Source: Schistosoma haematobium | Taxonomy: Eukaryota > Platyhelminthes > Trematoda > Strigeidida > Schistosomatidae | Length of the DNA stretch: 64,000 nucleotides | NCBI RefSeq assembly: GCF_000699445.3 | Contig: NC_067196.1 | Location: forward strand, 87,708,364-87,772,363 | Direction: 5' to 3' | Shown: positions 25,401-34,464 of the stretch, piece after piece | How positions within the stretch are numbered: position 1 is the first letter of the stretch | How the letters are laid out: each line of letters opens with the position of its first letter | Notes under the pieces: generated by a model | What the model was told of the DNA's origin: nothing | The model's database searches: none | Seen by the model: only the letters and a program-made list of their open reading frames with translations | Program-made: the position numbers and the translations under genes

Positions 25401-27966
25401 TTTAAATACAATTATCACATCAACAATCTTACCAAACAAAACAACTAACAGCATTCACATTTACTGGGAATCCTTCAAACTAACCGAAACAAACGTGAGT
25501 AAGTTGCCTGGGTTGCATCGATACCCAATTCAGTCATCTTTTTATAAACGCGAAATGCATTCTCACTGTCTCCAACTCTGGCCAAACCATCCAGAACCAT
25601 ATGAGCATGAAATCTCGATGGGAGAACACGATCCTTTTCCAACATTTCAGAGAAAAATACCTACAGGAAACATTTCAATCCTGATATAAAAACGTCCAGA
25701 AATATGTGCAAGTATGAAATACCAAAGTAAAGCATCCCATGGTTGCAAACTATTATTTAGGGTTCAATAAAAGTTAATTTTATGAGATATGGAGTTTAGC
25801 GATTAGTGTTCGATCTTAAACCGTTAAACTGGAGTATTCAAACCCAAATTCGGTTCTCAAAGCCACCTAGAAAATCACAGGCCACCATATGAACAGTGTA
25901 GCTCGAGTCCGACTGAACAAGACCCCATTTAGCTAATGAATAACAGTTCAAAGCACTTCCCAACTCACATAAAAAGTCAGTATTATTTATGTTGGTGCAG
26001 GAAAATATAACAATTCAAATGGTAGACCAATGTAAGTAAACATTAACAACGAAAAATGGAAGAGAATAAATTCTTACAGATAATGCTGAATTTGTATCAC
26101 CTGCTTTACAATAACGTTTTATTAATTCACAATAATGTTCAGGAGGATGACGACGATAAACGTTACTTAATCTTAAACAGTCAGCAGGATCTTCTTCAAC
26201 TTCATCAGTACTCAATAGTTCATCGATAACTGACTTTTTTTCTATGTTCTTAATTGATCGATTAACAAGTGACTCATGATATGGTTGTTGACATACATTA
26301 TCTATTTAAAAGGAAAAAAAGAACAAATAATCACAAAGTGACGACAATTTAGTTTTGTTGCATGTACTGATCACAATCGAAACGAAAAGATTCTGAATGA
26401 TTTTTATAAAGATTCTAAATATAATCTAATATTTTCACTAATGAATTATTGTTGTTTCGACTTATCTGAATATGTATTGTTCCTTTTTATTTCTTGATGT
26501 CACTTAGGAACAGTCGAGTGAAATATCGTATACAGGGAATACGATACAGTAGGATAAAACAACTCCAAACTCCATTTACTAGTTATCCAGCTATTAGGAA
26601 CTGTTGGTTTCCAGTCCGACTTTCCCAACTCCTCTAAATGCACTCTCCTTATCCACAGTTCTGTCAGTCAGTCAGCTACAACGTACGATCAGGCACATAT
26701 GTGCATTGGTCCAGGTTGCCACACCTCATTAGCACAACAAAATGAATACCAAATTCATCGAAGTAGTCACTTCAATGGTAGTAAAAATATAAAAAAAGAT
26801 TGTATATAAGCATATAATACAGGGAGAGAGAATTAGTTCGTAGAAAGAAAGGTATAAAGCGATTTTAATCTCATAGTTCAGGGGAAGACAAAGAGTGTAT
26901 ACACCGACGCCATTGTGATCGATTCTGAGCCATGTCACCCACAGTCTCCAACCATTGGTTACGATAGTCACGCGGACCCCAAACAAGTAGTCTGCATCCA
27001 CCAACATGGCTCAGACTAGAAGTTAGTGACTTCAAGCACTGATGTCACGTTTTGGTTTGGCCGTCCCTAACTCTTTCCCATTCATCTCCAATACTGGTGA
27101 GCATTACGCGTCGTAGTGATCGGTGTTCACGCATACGCAACACGTGACCCAAACATCTCACTCGATGAAGATTTACAACCTCATCAACTGATTTACCATC
27201 ATTCTCTAATACCCTGAGTCTAACGTCACTATTACTTACCCGGTGATCCCAGCGGATGCGAGCAGTATTTCTAAAATATCTATGATCAAATACTAACAAT
27301 TTACGAGTATCTTCTACTCTTAATGATCACGTTTCGCAGCCGTCGCTCGGTGCTACCATTTTATCAGCGTCATCACCAAACCATTTAGTATGGTTAATTT
27401 GCACAAAAGTGACAGTAGAACAAGTCTACACCTGCTTTATAGAATTAAGCATGAAGAAAGGTTCAAACTCATCACAAAGTAGTCTGACCCTAAATTCTGC
27501 ACCATCAAACCACATTTTGACTTATGCAACGACTAAACCACTGTCACAACACAAACATCTTCCACTCCACACACCAATATTGGCATCTTTACAGTTCCCC
27601 TCTTACAATACAGAAATAACACTGGCAGCATTCTTGCAAAATATCACAAAAACAACGCATATTTAGTCACCCACCCGCACTAAGAGCACCAAAGTCCAAC
27701 TGATCATTTTCCGATATGACGTTCAAATCCTCTTCTGAGTCACATCTTTCCAGGCTATTCACGTACAAAGGTTCTTCAGGCTCTTGTGGCTTTATATATT
27801 TGTGAATTTTGGCTTTTTGGTTAACCACTTCCACAAGATCACGAGTAGATAAATTGACCTTGCAGTGTGATTGGGAACGTCTCCACAACAAAAGGCTGCA
27901 AGCAGTGATCGGTTGAATTCTACGATGATAAAGCTTTAACACAGTTAGAACTCTAGATAAAAACAT
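8492..27966 (-). CDS. PTCD1: PTCD1-like mitochondrial pentatricopeptide-repeat protein, complete gene of eight exons
   Basis: Exons, in order of transcription: 27966-27675, 26301-26078, 25660-25485, 21895-21738, 20430-19739, 14287-13940, 12654-12231, 8622-8492. Every junction has GT-AG ends and matching phase; the joined frame is 2445 nt, 814 residues plus TAA. Residues 1-45 are rich in Arg, Leu and Ser with almost no acidic residue, as in a mitochondrial targeting peptide. PPR-type helical pairs lie near residues 155-231, 270-300 and 596-655; one runs across the exon 6/7 junction with the typical 'G-hydrophobic-PD-hydrophobic-TW' ending, which supports that join. The order of motifs and the 'RLALVGG' and 'TWGCLA' stretches fit PTCD1, a matrix protein acting on mitochondrial leucine tRNAs and ribosomes in animals. 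At 814 residues it is longer than the human protein (about 700). The paralogue name is inferred from motifs. Introns hold many repeats. Confidence 0.85.
9443..9898 (+). mobile_element. (TAAA)-tailed retroposon nested in the RTE endonuclease
   Basis: It begins 'CTCCAAATTCCCTGG', as in the copy at 18188-18705 read in reverse, and ends in TTTAAATAAAT. The flanks GGACTAGG and GGACTGGG look like an 8 bp target-site duplication with one change, and the RTE sequence resumes right after. Confidence 0.75.
10766..11004 (+). mobile_element. Sm-alpha-type SINE with tRNA-like promoter and hammerhead motif
   Basis: A polymerase III type A box (GGATAGCTCAGTAGTAAC, about 10833) and B box (GGGATCGAGTCC, about 10877) are followed by a hammerhead-ribozyme-like fold at 10925-10968: stem I CCTGG/CCAGG, stem II GTGC/GCAC, CGAAAC, short stem III, GTC. 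The core reads TTGACGA instead of CTGANGA, so cleavage is probably lost. Confidence 0.75.
10925..10968 (+). ncRNA. hammerhead ribozyme motif, core changed
   Basis: Stems I and II pair fully and GAAAC is present. The invariant first C of the CTGANGA core is T here. Confidence 0.6.
12231..12654 (-). CDS. PTCD1: PTCD1-like exon 7
   Basis: The acceptor ATGTAG lies before 12654 and the donor is AAAG|GTAAGT after 12231; 424 nt, phase 1 out. It begins '[20 protein letters not shown]', completing the PPR from exon 6, followed by '[20 protein letters not shown]', another PPR-like pair. The C-terminal part is less repeat-like. Confidence 0.84.
12695..13485 (+). mobile_element. GC-rich (TAAA)-tailed retroposon with inverted 5' part
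   Basis: The 3' half (from about 13150, 'GGCGCTTTAACCGG' through '[18 protein letters not shown]' to the AAATAAATAAAT tail) is in the same order as other copies. The 5' part (12695-12855, from the 'CGGACATTCGC' stretch to 'CCAGGGCATTTGGGGG') is in reverse order compared with the copies at 18188-18705 and 57421-57895. About 290 bp between them has no match in the window. Its GC content contrasts sharply with the host intron. Confidence 0.7.
13640..13765 (+). mobile_element. tRNA-like SINE head
   Basis: A box-like 'TGACTCAGTGATTGAAG' and B box-like 'CAGGTTCGAAGCC' are spaced as in a tRNA. No tRNA fold with a proper acceptor stem, so it is not a working tRNA gene. In intron 6 of the PTCD1-like gene. 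Confidence 0.5.
13940..14287 (-). CDS. PTCD1: PTCD1-like exon 6
   Basis: The acceptor TTTTAG lies before 14287 and the donor is CAA|GTAGGT after 13940; 348 nt, phase 0 at both ends. It codes '[16 protein letters not shown]', then '[13 protein letters not shown]' and a PPR unit around '[18 protein letters not shown]' that ends 'GLIPDQ' at the junction with exon 7. This block is the part most like PTCD1 of other animals. Confidence 0.85.
14438..15345 (-). mobile_element. RTE element, 3' half, degraded
   Basis: On the plus strand it reads as the reverse of the RTE 3' part ('CTTACGCCTGTTACCCC' at its low end). Translation on the minus strand gives '[20 protein letters not shown]', '[17 protein letters not shown]' and the upstream 'VGQCCLI' region, with several frameshifts. 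In intron 5 of the PTCD1-like gene. Confidence 0.8.
15630..15845 (+). mobile_element. diverged 3' tail of the (CTGA)-tailed retrotransposon family
   Basis: 'CGATCACAATGGTGCAGAAG' (coding '[10 protein letters not shown]') and 'TGATACGGTATGCTAATCCG' match the 3' end of the family in order. Confidence 0.55.
15888..15975 (+). mobile_element. tRNA-like SINE head
   Basis: 'TGGACTAATGGTTGAGGCG' resembles an A box and 'TATTCGAACACC' a B box. Degenerate. Confidence 0.4.
16612..17030 (+). mobile_element. non-LTR retrotransposon 3' end, same family as 5010-5735
   Basis: Starts at 'GGCGGCCAAACCAAAACGTG' and ends in GACTGACTGACTGACTC. It has the same TGA after 'GQTKT' as the copy at 5 kb. Confidence 0.75.
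17190..17836 (-). pseudogene. Gypsy integrase, broken
   Basis: The core has the DDE-type 'TDNGSQF' aspartate and '[14 protein letters not shown]' with the final glutamate. The zinc-binding region has '[10 protein letters not shown]' but the paired 'C..C' is altered ('CCKQPKV'). Frameshifts separate the two parts. Confidence 0.8.
18188..18705 (-). mobile_element. 518 bp (TAAA)-tailed retroposon inserted in Gypsy reverse transcriptase
   Basis: Flanked by a perfect 8 bp duplication ATAATTAT (18180-18187 and 18706-18713). On the minus strand it starts CCCCAAATTCCCTGG and ends in a TAAATAAATAAAT tail. Removing it restores the Gypsy reading frame just after the YLDD motif. It shares the 'KEQ..YEP' and '[10 protein letters not shown]' type coding remnants with the copies at 12.7 and 57.4 kb. 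Confidence 0.88.
18862..19258 (-). mobile_element. RTE endonuclease fragment
   Basis: It codes '[20 protein letters not shown]' and 'NKMVIGGTI', endonuclease segments of the same RTE family. It directly abuts the Gypsy fragment, so one probably inserted in or deleted into the other. Confidence 0.75.
19403..19447. repeat. (TA)n microsatellite
   Basis: About 22 uninterrupted TA units in intron 5 of the PTCD1-like gene. Confidence 0.97.
19739..20430 (-). CDS. PTCD1: PTCD1-like exon 5 (long central exon)
   Basis: The acceptor TTTCAG lies before 20430 and the donor is GTACGT after 19739. The 692 nt code residues 284-514. It opens with '[16 protein letters not shown]', the second helix of a PPR begun in exon 4. 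The rest is helical or low in complexity, with serine-rich stretches ('SSGDSSSS', '[14 protein letters not shown]') that look like a lineage-specific insertion and help explain the extra length. Without splicing the frame stops at 19730. Confidence 0.83.
21738..21895 (-). CDS. PTCD1: PTCD1-like exon 4
   Basis: The acceptor ACATAG lies before 21895 and the donor is GTATGT after 21738. The 158 nt fit phase 2 in and phase 1 out. It codes '[15 protein letters not shown]', a linker, and the PPR helix '[14 protein letters not shown]', whose partner helix opens exon 5. It lies just left of the start of the duplicated block, so its counterpart in the second gene copy would be outside the window. Confidence 0.85.
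22990..23173. repeat. foldback (duplicate of 1054-1237)
   Basis: Same hairpin in copy B of the segmental duplication. Confidence 0.8.
24907..25055 (+). mobile_element. tRNA-headed SINE-like unit (duplicate of 3262-3410)
   Basis: Same sequence as 3262-3410, carried along in the segmental duplication. It lies in the intron between exons 3 and 4 of the complete PTCD1-like gene. Confidence 0.6.
25485..25660 (-). CDS. PTCD1: PTCD1-like exon 3
   Basis: The acceptor CTGTAG lies before 25660 and the donor is GTTAGT after 25485 (phase 2). It codes two PPR helices around '[19 protein letters not shown]' and ends in '..ATYSRLF', the usual end of a PPR unit. The split arginine codon is completed by exon 4. 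Confidence 0.83.
26078..26301 (-). CDS. PTCD1: PTCD1-like exon 2
   Basis: The acceptor is AAATAG before 26301 and the donor TCT|GTAAGA after 26078 (phase 0). It codes 'NVCQQPY', a variable stretch that differs from the second gene copy, an acidic 'DEVEEDPAD' patch, and the first PPR helix '[14 protein letters not shown]'. It is 224 nt long, 6 nt longer than its duplicate at 4433-4650. Confidence 0.82.
26661..27386 (-). mobile_element. non-LTR retrotransposon 3' end (duplicate of 5010-5735)
   Basis: Carried by the segmental duplication; same frame remnants, same TGA, same tail. It lies in intron 1 of the complete PTCD1-like gene. Confidence 0.75.
27675..27966 (-). CDS. PTCD1: PTCD1-like exon 1 (start codon, mitochondrial presequence)
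   Basis: The exon starts at an ATG (27966-27964) and reads [17 protein letters not shown], a basic amphipathic leader. Residues 60-97 turn acidic. The donor is GTGGGT at 27674; without splicing the frame stops at 27667. It ends in phase 1. I first read this piece as a last exon because of that stop, but its ATG and leader, and its phase match to exon 2, show it is the first. Confidence 0.8.
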
Positions 27967-28931
27967 ACCGATGATTTCAGTAGATTACAAAGTTTGGAGC
28001 AACCGATGATCATTATCGGCACTAAAATCACTAGATACCAAAGTAGAAATCAACAGATACATTGATGCATATTGTGCAGTAGCCAAAACAAAAATAAAAC
28101 TTAACAACACTTAATTGAACTAACCATTACGAAAACTACGCGGAAATATAACAGCTGAGCTTGTCAATTAATCCTCCATCTCACAGATATTTTGATAACA
28201 GAAGTGAAACGGCTAGCGTCAAATGAGGTCACTCTCTGATAGATATCCCATCATAGAACAGTTCAGTGAGGGAATCGAACCTATCCTCTATAACGTAAAC
28301 TATTCACACAAATATGTAGTTAGTGTTTTGATACCGAGTCTATCAGTTCAATAACATGACAAGAAGTGGGTGCATAACTTACACAATCCTGCTCATCACA
28401 TAATCATTTTCACTCTCTTGTACAGGGTAATGGTCAACAATATACTGGAACTAGCTCACATTTCATACTTCATTTAAAACTTCAATATACAATATTGCAG
28501 TATGTAAAACTTAGCCGAACTTCCATGAACAGAACCAGCATGTCTAAGGGCAGTGGTCGAACATTTGGGAAGTAAAAATTCGTCACAGAGGCTCAATTAC
28601 ATCTAGTCCTTATCATCTTCAGCACACACCATCTAAAAATCTTAAACATTTGCTTTTGAACATGCTCCTGAATTTCACCTCTTCAGTCCGATAGATATGA
28701 TTATTTTTCGTTTCCTTTTTGTGTCATTAATTACTCACAAAGCATGGCAACTTCGAATGGCGTATACGTATGCCATGCCTCAACTGAATAAACCTACGTA
28801 TTCTATTCGTCACCATGTTGGTTCCCGCCAAATCGTTTATTTTCCAACTTCTTGCTCAAAAATTATTATACGATGTTCACATTTATTATCCTTCTAACAT
28901 TCTTACTTCAGGATAAGACATACTTTTATTT
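27967..28931. other. region upstream of the complete PTCD1-like gene
   Basis: 27967-28707 is shared with the second copy (6316-7056), so both copies may keep the same proximal promoter. 28708-28931 is unique. No core promoter motif can be called. Confidence 0.4.
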
Positions 28932-29221
28932 GGTGAGACTGTTATTTATGGACGACCACTGAGCTAAGCTAGGCTGACCTTGAGAGTGCCCATCTAATAT
29001 CTATGACCAAATGAAGGTTCTAAAGATGTGTGAGGAATCATAATTATATTTTACAGTTGATGATTAACGTTAAGAATTACATTTCGGGTTTTCATCACGA
29101 ACTTACATCAGCTGTAATGCCAAAACTCTAGTTAACCAAACTGGATGAGTGAATTTCGCGCCAATATCCGAGGCCTATTATCTTATACCTTATTGGTTCG
29201 TCCATAAATCATAGTCTTGCC
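28932..29221. mobile_element. 290 bp element with terminal inverted repeats (MITE-like)
   Basis: The ends are 24 bp inverted repeats, 20 of 24 matching: left GGTGAGACTGTTATTTATGG, right (reverse complement) GGCAAGACTATGATTTATGG, both followed by ACGA. The interior matches, in the opposite orientation, parts of 36840-37483 ('GGCGCGAAA', 'GCTGATGTAAGTTCGTGATG'). No target duplication or coding frame is visible. Confidence 0.7.
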
Positions 29222-29873
29222 ATGGGGATTTTCACCATACTGAAGCTGATTAGATATTCATACCTACCGCATGTTTCAATCTACACATATGATCAAACAC
29301 CCTCATATAGTGCAAATTACAGTCTACTACAATATCATTATCCCACATATTTTATAAACACCTTTAGAATATTAGTCATACAATTCTGTAGACAATAACT
29401 GTCAGTATGCACTACAACTAGCACCTCTCTATTCAGTGATCTTCAAATACACTTGGTTCGTTCATGATCTGGATAACCAGATAATTGAATCAATGATTCG
29501 CGGGCGAAACGACAATAACAGTGATCCTACGGGTAAACATGAACTTAAGCTATTCAAGCTATGTAAATAAGATAAACCAAAGATCGATCAATAATCAGGT
29601 TTTGAGACCAGAAACATATGGCCCCATGAAGTCATTTACTCTTTAAGTCCTATAACCTGTTACGTTACAAGCACTTTCGTACTAACGGATTTTGGACTGG
29701 TCATGTAACATACTTGTACCTAAAGACTAACCCCATGGCACCAGGGGCAGCAGAATAAAGTGAAATAATAGTGCAGTCCCTGGCATATATTTTCATGACA
29801 TTTTAGAATGGTACATAACCACTAGGAAAACTATTTAAAGTCCTTCTTAGATAGTAATGAAATAATCAGAAGC
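29222..29873. other. intergenic, no gene seen
   Basis: AT-rich; 29505-29750 has weak ordered similarity to 37130-37260, so it is probably an old repeat. Confidence 0.5.
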
Positions 29874-30248
29874 ATGACTCAGACATTCAGAAATACAAAC
29901 AGGGGACATAAGCCACAGGCGCAGGCTCCAGTTCCGCCCCAACTGATTGACCCGCTTTCTCAATATCCAATGTTCAAAATGGTTCAGATGGTTGTGGACG
30001 AAATAGAAGAAGCTTTCGCTCAACAGGCTTCCGTGTCTAATAGCAGAGGATCACGAATAACTCCAGGCAGGAACCTGGGCATATTATTATTAATAATGGC
30101 TTTATTCAATGTTATATTTTGGTACAATATAGAAATTCTCAGTACAGGGTATTTCAACAAATTACTTACGCAAGAAAACAGTAACAAATACAAAAAAGGT
30201 TTAAAAAACCGAAAAACTGTACAACTTTCCAAATTAGAGACATGTTAA
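29874..30248 (+). other. chimeric open frame, probably not a gene
   Basis: A 124-codon frame. The first 68 codons ('PVPPQLIDPLSQYPMF', 'MVQMVVDEIEEAFAQQ') lie outside any repeat I recognise. The rest, with a membrane-like 'LLIMALFNVIFWYN' stretch, is simply the antisense of the 3' UTR and tail of the CR1-type element (30080-30245). The first part could be a remnant of a host or transposon gene. I do not recognise it. Confidence 0.3.
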
Positions 30249-30736
30249 GAATGCAGGTTATTGACTAGGTTAACTCGAACAAGCTGTTCGTTACAGATTA
30301 TATTTGCTAGGTAAGGTATTATGTAACTTTTATACTTTTCCTTGCGTGCATGGATTTTAATGTAATTACGTCTCGTTCTACCAGAAGATATACAAGGAGA
30401 AAGATAAGAGTGAAGGGGATGATTAGTATCTGATAAAATAACACCTGCCAGGAGTTTGCATGACTTTAGATGTCTATCTACAACCATATTAATTATGACC
30501 TCGAAAGATTCACCACACATCTTGCTGACTACCTTCAGCACTCTCCGCAATACAGCAAAGTCTTTTCTCAAAAGCTCGGGAAAAAATGATGGAGAACAAT
30601 AAAGAATAATAGGTAATATGCAAGAATTGACAAATTGTAAGAGTAAATGACGAGTAATCCTATGAGCATGCAATCTCTTTATGTAGTAAGTCAGACGGAA
30701 AACCTTCTTCGACAAAAGAAAATATAAGAAGACCAA
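30245..30736 (-). pseudogene. CR1-type ORF2 C-terminal part
   Basis: A 163-codon frame after the frameshift, with 'RITRHLLLQFVNSCILPI' and 'SYLSPCISSGRTRRN', the usual end of CR1/Jockey ORF2, ending at a stop just before the 3' UTR. Confidence 0.8.
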
Positions 30737-31650
30737 GAGAGATCAGAGGAAAAGGTAACACCAAGATAATTGACCTTCGACACTGTGTTTATCAAAGAGT
30801 CTTCAATAGCACAAGCATTATGGGATCTCAAAATGGTGTTTAGATCCCGTTCATGTCTCATGCCAAAGTTAATAGCTTGACACTTGGACGAATTAAGTAT
30901 GAGACCATTACCAACAGACCAACAATCAATACGAGACAAAAATTCATTCATTTCTATGGAATGTAAAGAGGAAGAGATAGGCATGCATACAGTGAGATCA
31001 TCCGCATATTTCACTAAAGTGTTTTCTGTGGAAGATGGCAGATCATGCAGAAAAAAAGAGAAAAGAAGAGGTGAAAGAACAGCTCCTTGTGGTACAACTT
31101 CATGAGACAATAGAGACTCTGAACACTTTCCTCCAAATAAATTGTACTGTTCGCTTCTAGAGAGGTAGGAACATAGCAACTTGGTTATCCAGCTGTCAGT
31201 GTTGACGCTGATTAACTTGTAAAGTAAACGTTGTCTTCGTGTAGAATCAAAAGCTGAAGTATAGTCCATAAAAGTGCGTCGAACATACTTCTTACCCTTT
31301 TCTAAGTTGAACACTATATTGTGATGCCGAACAGCAACAGAATCCAATGTGTTTCTTTTGCATCTGTAGGCAAACTGATATGGATTAATATGCTCTTTTA
31401 TCGCAGGCTGAAATGGAAGTATTAATAATTTTTCCATTGTTTTGAGGGAGGGTGAAGTTATTGCAATAGGTCTAAATTTTACATTTTTATCACCAGGTGC
31501 TTTCTTGGTTACAGGAATTATCTTCATCTTTCTCCACATTTTCGGCATGAGATTAGATGAGAAGGATCTGTTAGAGATAGTTGTGAACGGATAACATAAG
31601 ATGTCAGTACACTTTTTAAAAAGGATGTTTGGGATACCATCAGGTCCCAA
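30691..31650 (-). pseudogene. CR1-type reverse transcriptase
   Basis: A 319-codon frame with RT motifs 'FRPIAITSPSLKTMEKLL', 'FMDYTSAFDSTRRQRLL', 'EVVPQGAVLSPLLFSFF' and the catalytic 'VKYADDLTVC'. The frame is lost after 'NYLGVTFSSDLSW'. The upstream endonuclease and the downstream C-terminal part lie in other frames. Confidence 0.88.
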
Positions 31651-31683
31651 ACATCGAGATGAATTAACTGACTGGAGACATCT

Positions 31684-32360
31684 TCAGACATCAGTTTCAG
31701 TGAAAGTAGGAACACAGCTATGCTTTAAACCCGTAGATAAAGGGAGCATCACATCAGATGACTGACGCACAAAAGACTTATTTAAGTCACACTTATTCAG
31801 CTGGTTATCGCTTCTAAACTTTCTGCCACCTGTAAGTTCTTTAAAGAGTTTCCACATACTTGGAGAGTTTTTGCAAGACAAGAGTTTTTGAGTAAACATA
31901 GAGTTCAGACGTCTAATCTTTAGGTTTATCAGACCATTTAGCTTAAGTACTTCATTAGAGTTCTTCTCCTTGCACATTCTTTCTTTTACCCTTCGTAGTA
32001 GTTTTAGTTGTGAAGATGTAAGTTGATCAAAACTTACAAAAATGGTTTCAGTGGGACAACAAATATCAGAACAGAATTTAAGGTAACAAGTGATAACATC
32101 AGTAGTGATTTCCAGTGAGTCATCTGTAAATAATTCCCAGTTCGTCGTATGAAATATGTTTTGCAGATTTCGGATGTTTTCTTGTACTTCATATATTCGA
32201 CTATTTTGGTTTCATGTAAGAGTGTACTCTTCCCATACATTCCATATACTTTGGGTAGAGCACGAATTATACAGTGATCCGAGCCAGACAATGGGGAACG
32301 TTTACGAGTCGCATATATACCCACATCATTAATGAAAACGAAGTCTAAATGAGCATTCAA
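31684..32360 (-). pseudogene. CR1-type endonuclease end and linker
   Basis: Two frames: 32360-32034 with 'SGSDHCIIRALPKVYG' (endonuclease 'SDH' motif), and 31977-31684 with 'LRRLNSMFTQKLLS' and 'SMWKLFKELTGG', the linker before RT. Confidence 0.78.
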
Positions 32361-32384
32361 ACGGGTAGGAAAATCTGTGGAACT

Positions 32385-32840
32385 ATGGTCTACTATGATA
32401 TTAGTACTGCTCTAATAATAGACCTAATCCTAAAATTGTAGATTTGTCATGATATAACTGCCTAATCTATAAGATCTGACGTGGAAGTCACACCATCGAC
32501 TACACCAACTCACTGTATCGTATCAATTACCAATACGTGATGTAGAACAAGGTCAGGTTAGAGAAAGAACAATATATTTAATATGAATAGAAGATATAAG
32601 GTAACATTCAGAGGGACCACGCCTGCATGGCCGAGCCATGCCATTCAATCAACTCTAATTCACTCAATTCATTGTTCGCGCCTTCTCCATCGTTAGGTAT
32701 TTCTTTGCGTTAAATATTGAATATCTATTTTCCGAGTAATCTCGTATTCAGCTTTGAAGATTGTGTGGTTATGGTTCAGTACCACTACAAATACTCTAGA
32801 CGTGTTGATGACACGTTTGGTGATTATGTAGTATGTATTT
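32385..32840 (+). repeat. unclassified dispersed repeat, copy 1
   Basis: Shares in order 'ACCTAATCCTAAAATTGTA', 'CAATATATTTAATATGAATA', 'ACCACGCCTG' and 'TTGTGTGGTTA' with 46330-46800. It may be a solo LTR or part of a non-coding element; no termini seen. The CR1-type element at 30.1-32.4 kb abuts it. Confidence 0.6.
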
Positions 32841-33662
32841 CAGACAGAGCGGTTAAATAACATTTCTACAGGCCTGACCAATAACTTTCAACAGTGATAT
32901 GCGAATAAGATGGTTTCGAAGTTGGGTTCTTAAACAGATAAAATCAATGGAACAAATCTCGGTCTATTCGTGCAGACATATCAGAGAGTTAATAATTAGG
33001 CCTAGATGTTAGTATTTTGCTATGAGTAATGTTTTGCGATCTGTTTCTAAAATAGCATCGTGTACACGTTAAAGCACGGACGTGCTGATATCAGGTCAAA
33101 AGTGGGTATTATTGAGACAGAATTCTGGTCTTCTTGAGTATTTATGTAATACATCTTAATTAGTTTGTACTCGATATAATGTACATATTAAAACCTCCTG
33201 GAGTCCCACCGGGGACTACTGCCGGTCCCAAGCCCGCATAAAGGGGGAGAGTTGGGCATGGGGTTAGCGTCCCCATCCCGTAGAAAACTAACTCGCTAGA
33301 AAACACTAACCAGAAAAAATTATTCGAACCTTTTAAACTCTGCCCTGGGAGTCAGAAGGTTTTCTTTTAGAAGGACTATGGCGCCTCATGATGAAAGCCG
33401 AATTCCTTTGGGAGTTACGAGGCCGATGCCCCTTCTGACAACCAGAGCAACCACTTATTTAGGTACATGGAATGTTCGCACAATGTGGGACACCAGGTGA
33501 GCCTTCCAAGTCGTTGCAGAAATGAGAAGGTACAACCTGAAGGTACTTGGGATCAGTGAAACACACTGGACGCAAGTTGGACAACAACGACTAACTTCAG
33601 GAGAGCTTCTGTTATACTCCGGCCATGAAGAAGAAAATGCACCACATACATAAGCAGTTGCG

Positions 33663-34460
33663 TTGATGCTGTCCAAACAAGCGCAAAATGCACTTATAGG
33701 ATGGGAAGCTCATGGACCAAGGATCATCAAAGCCTCGTTCAAAACAAAGAAAGAGGGCATTTCGATGAACATCATCCAATGCTATGCGCCCACCAACGAC
33801 TCTAATGAAGACGCTAAAGATCAATCTTACAATAGGCTGCAGTCAATCGTCGAGAAGTGCCCAACAAAGGACCTGACCATTCTGATGGGAGATTTCAACG
33901 CCAAGGTTGGAACGGACAACACTGGATATGAAGACATCATGGGACGACACGGACTGGGAGAAAGAAACGAAAATGGTGAGAGATTTGCAAATCTATGTGC
34001 CTTCAATAAGCTGGTCATAGGCGGCACCATATTCCCACATAAACGCATTCACGAAATCACGTGGACTTCACCGGATCACACTACGCAAAACCAAATCGAC
34101 CATATGTGCATCAACAAAAAGTTCAGGAGAACGACGGAAGGGGTGAGAATCAAGAGAGGAGCTGATATAGCATCAGATCACCACTTGCTGGTCGCCAAGA
34201 TGAAATTGAAACTCAAGAAGCACTGGGCAATGGGGCGGACAATATCACAAAAGTTCAATACGGCCTTTCTTCAGGATACTGACAGACTCAACAAATTCAA
34301 GATAGTCCTCAGCAATAAGTTCAGGGCCTTTCATGATCTACTCAATGGAGAAGGAACTACTATGGAGAGCAACTGGAAGGGGATCAAAAGGCAATCACTT
34401 CAACATGTTATGAGGTCCTGGGTCACAAAAGCACCATCACAAGGAATGGATCACTGCTGA
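33663..34460 (+). pseudogene. RTE endonuclease domain, frameshifted at its end
   Basis: The frame covers the apurinic/apyrimidinic endonuclease: 'QCYAPTNDSNEDAKDQ', 'ILMGDFNAKVG', '[15 protein letters not shown]', '[15 protein letters not shown]' and 'SDHHLLVAKMKLKLKKHW'. Compared with the inverted copy, one A is missing in a homopolymer near 34388, which shifts the last 20 codons out of frame. Confidence 0.85.
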
Positions 34461-34464
34461 TACA

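Larger units (their letters stand above)
21937..28707. repeat. segmental duplication, copy B
   Basis: Direct-orientation counterpart of 1-7056. It holds exons 1-3 of the complete PTCD1-like gene, a foldback repeat, a tRNA-headed SINE-like unit and a retrotransposon 3' tail, all also present in copy A. The match ends after 28707; the two sequences then differ at once. Confidence 0.95.
30080..32385 (-). mobile_element. CR1-type non-LTR retrotransposon, 5'-truncated
   Basis: In order on the minus strand: endonuclease end ('NAHLDFVFINDVG', 'PLSGSDHCIIRALP'), a linker, reverse transcriptase ('GPDGIPNILFKK', 'FRPIAITS', 'FMDYTSAFDS', 'VPQGAVLSPLLFS', 'YADDLTV') and a C-terminal part ('LILPF..', 'YCSPSFFPELL'). 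There are frameshifts near 31680 and 30715 and a stop near 31684. The 3' end is AATAAAGCCATTATTAATAA at 30080-30110. The 5' end is lost at about 32385, inside the endonuclease. Confidence 0.88.
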
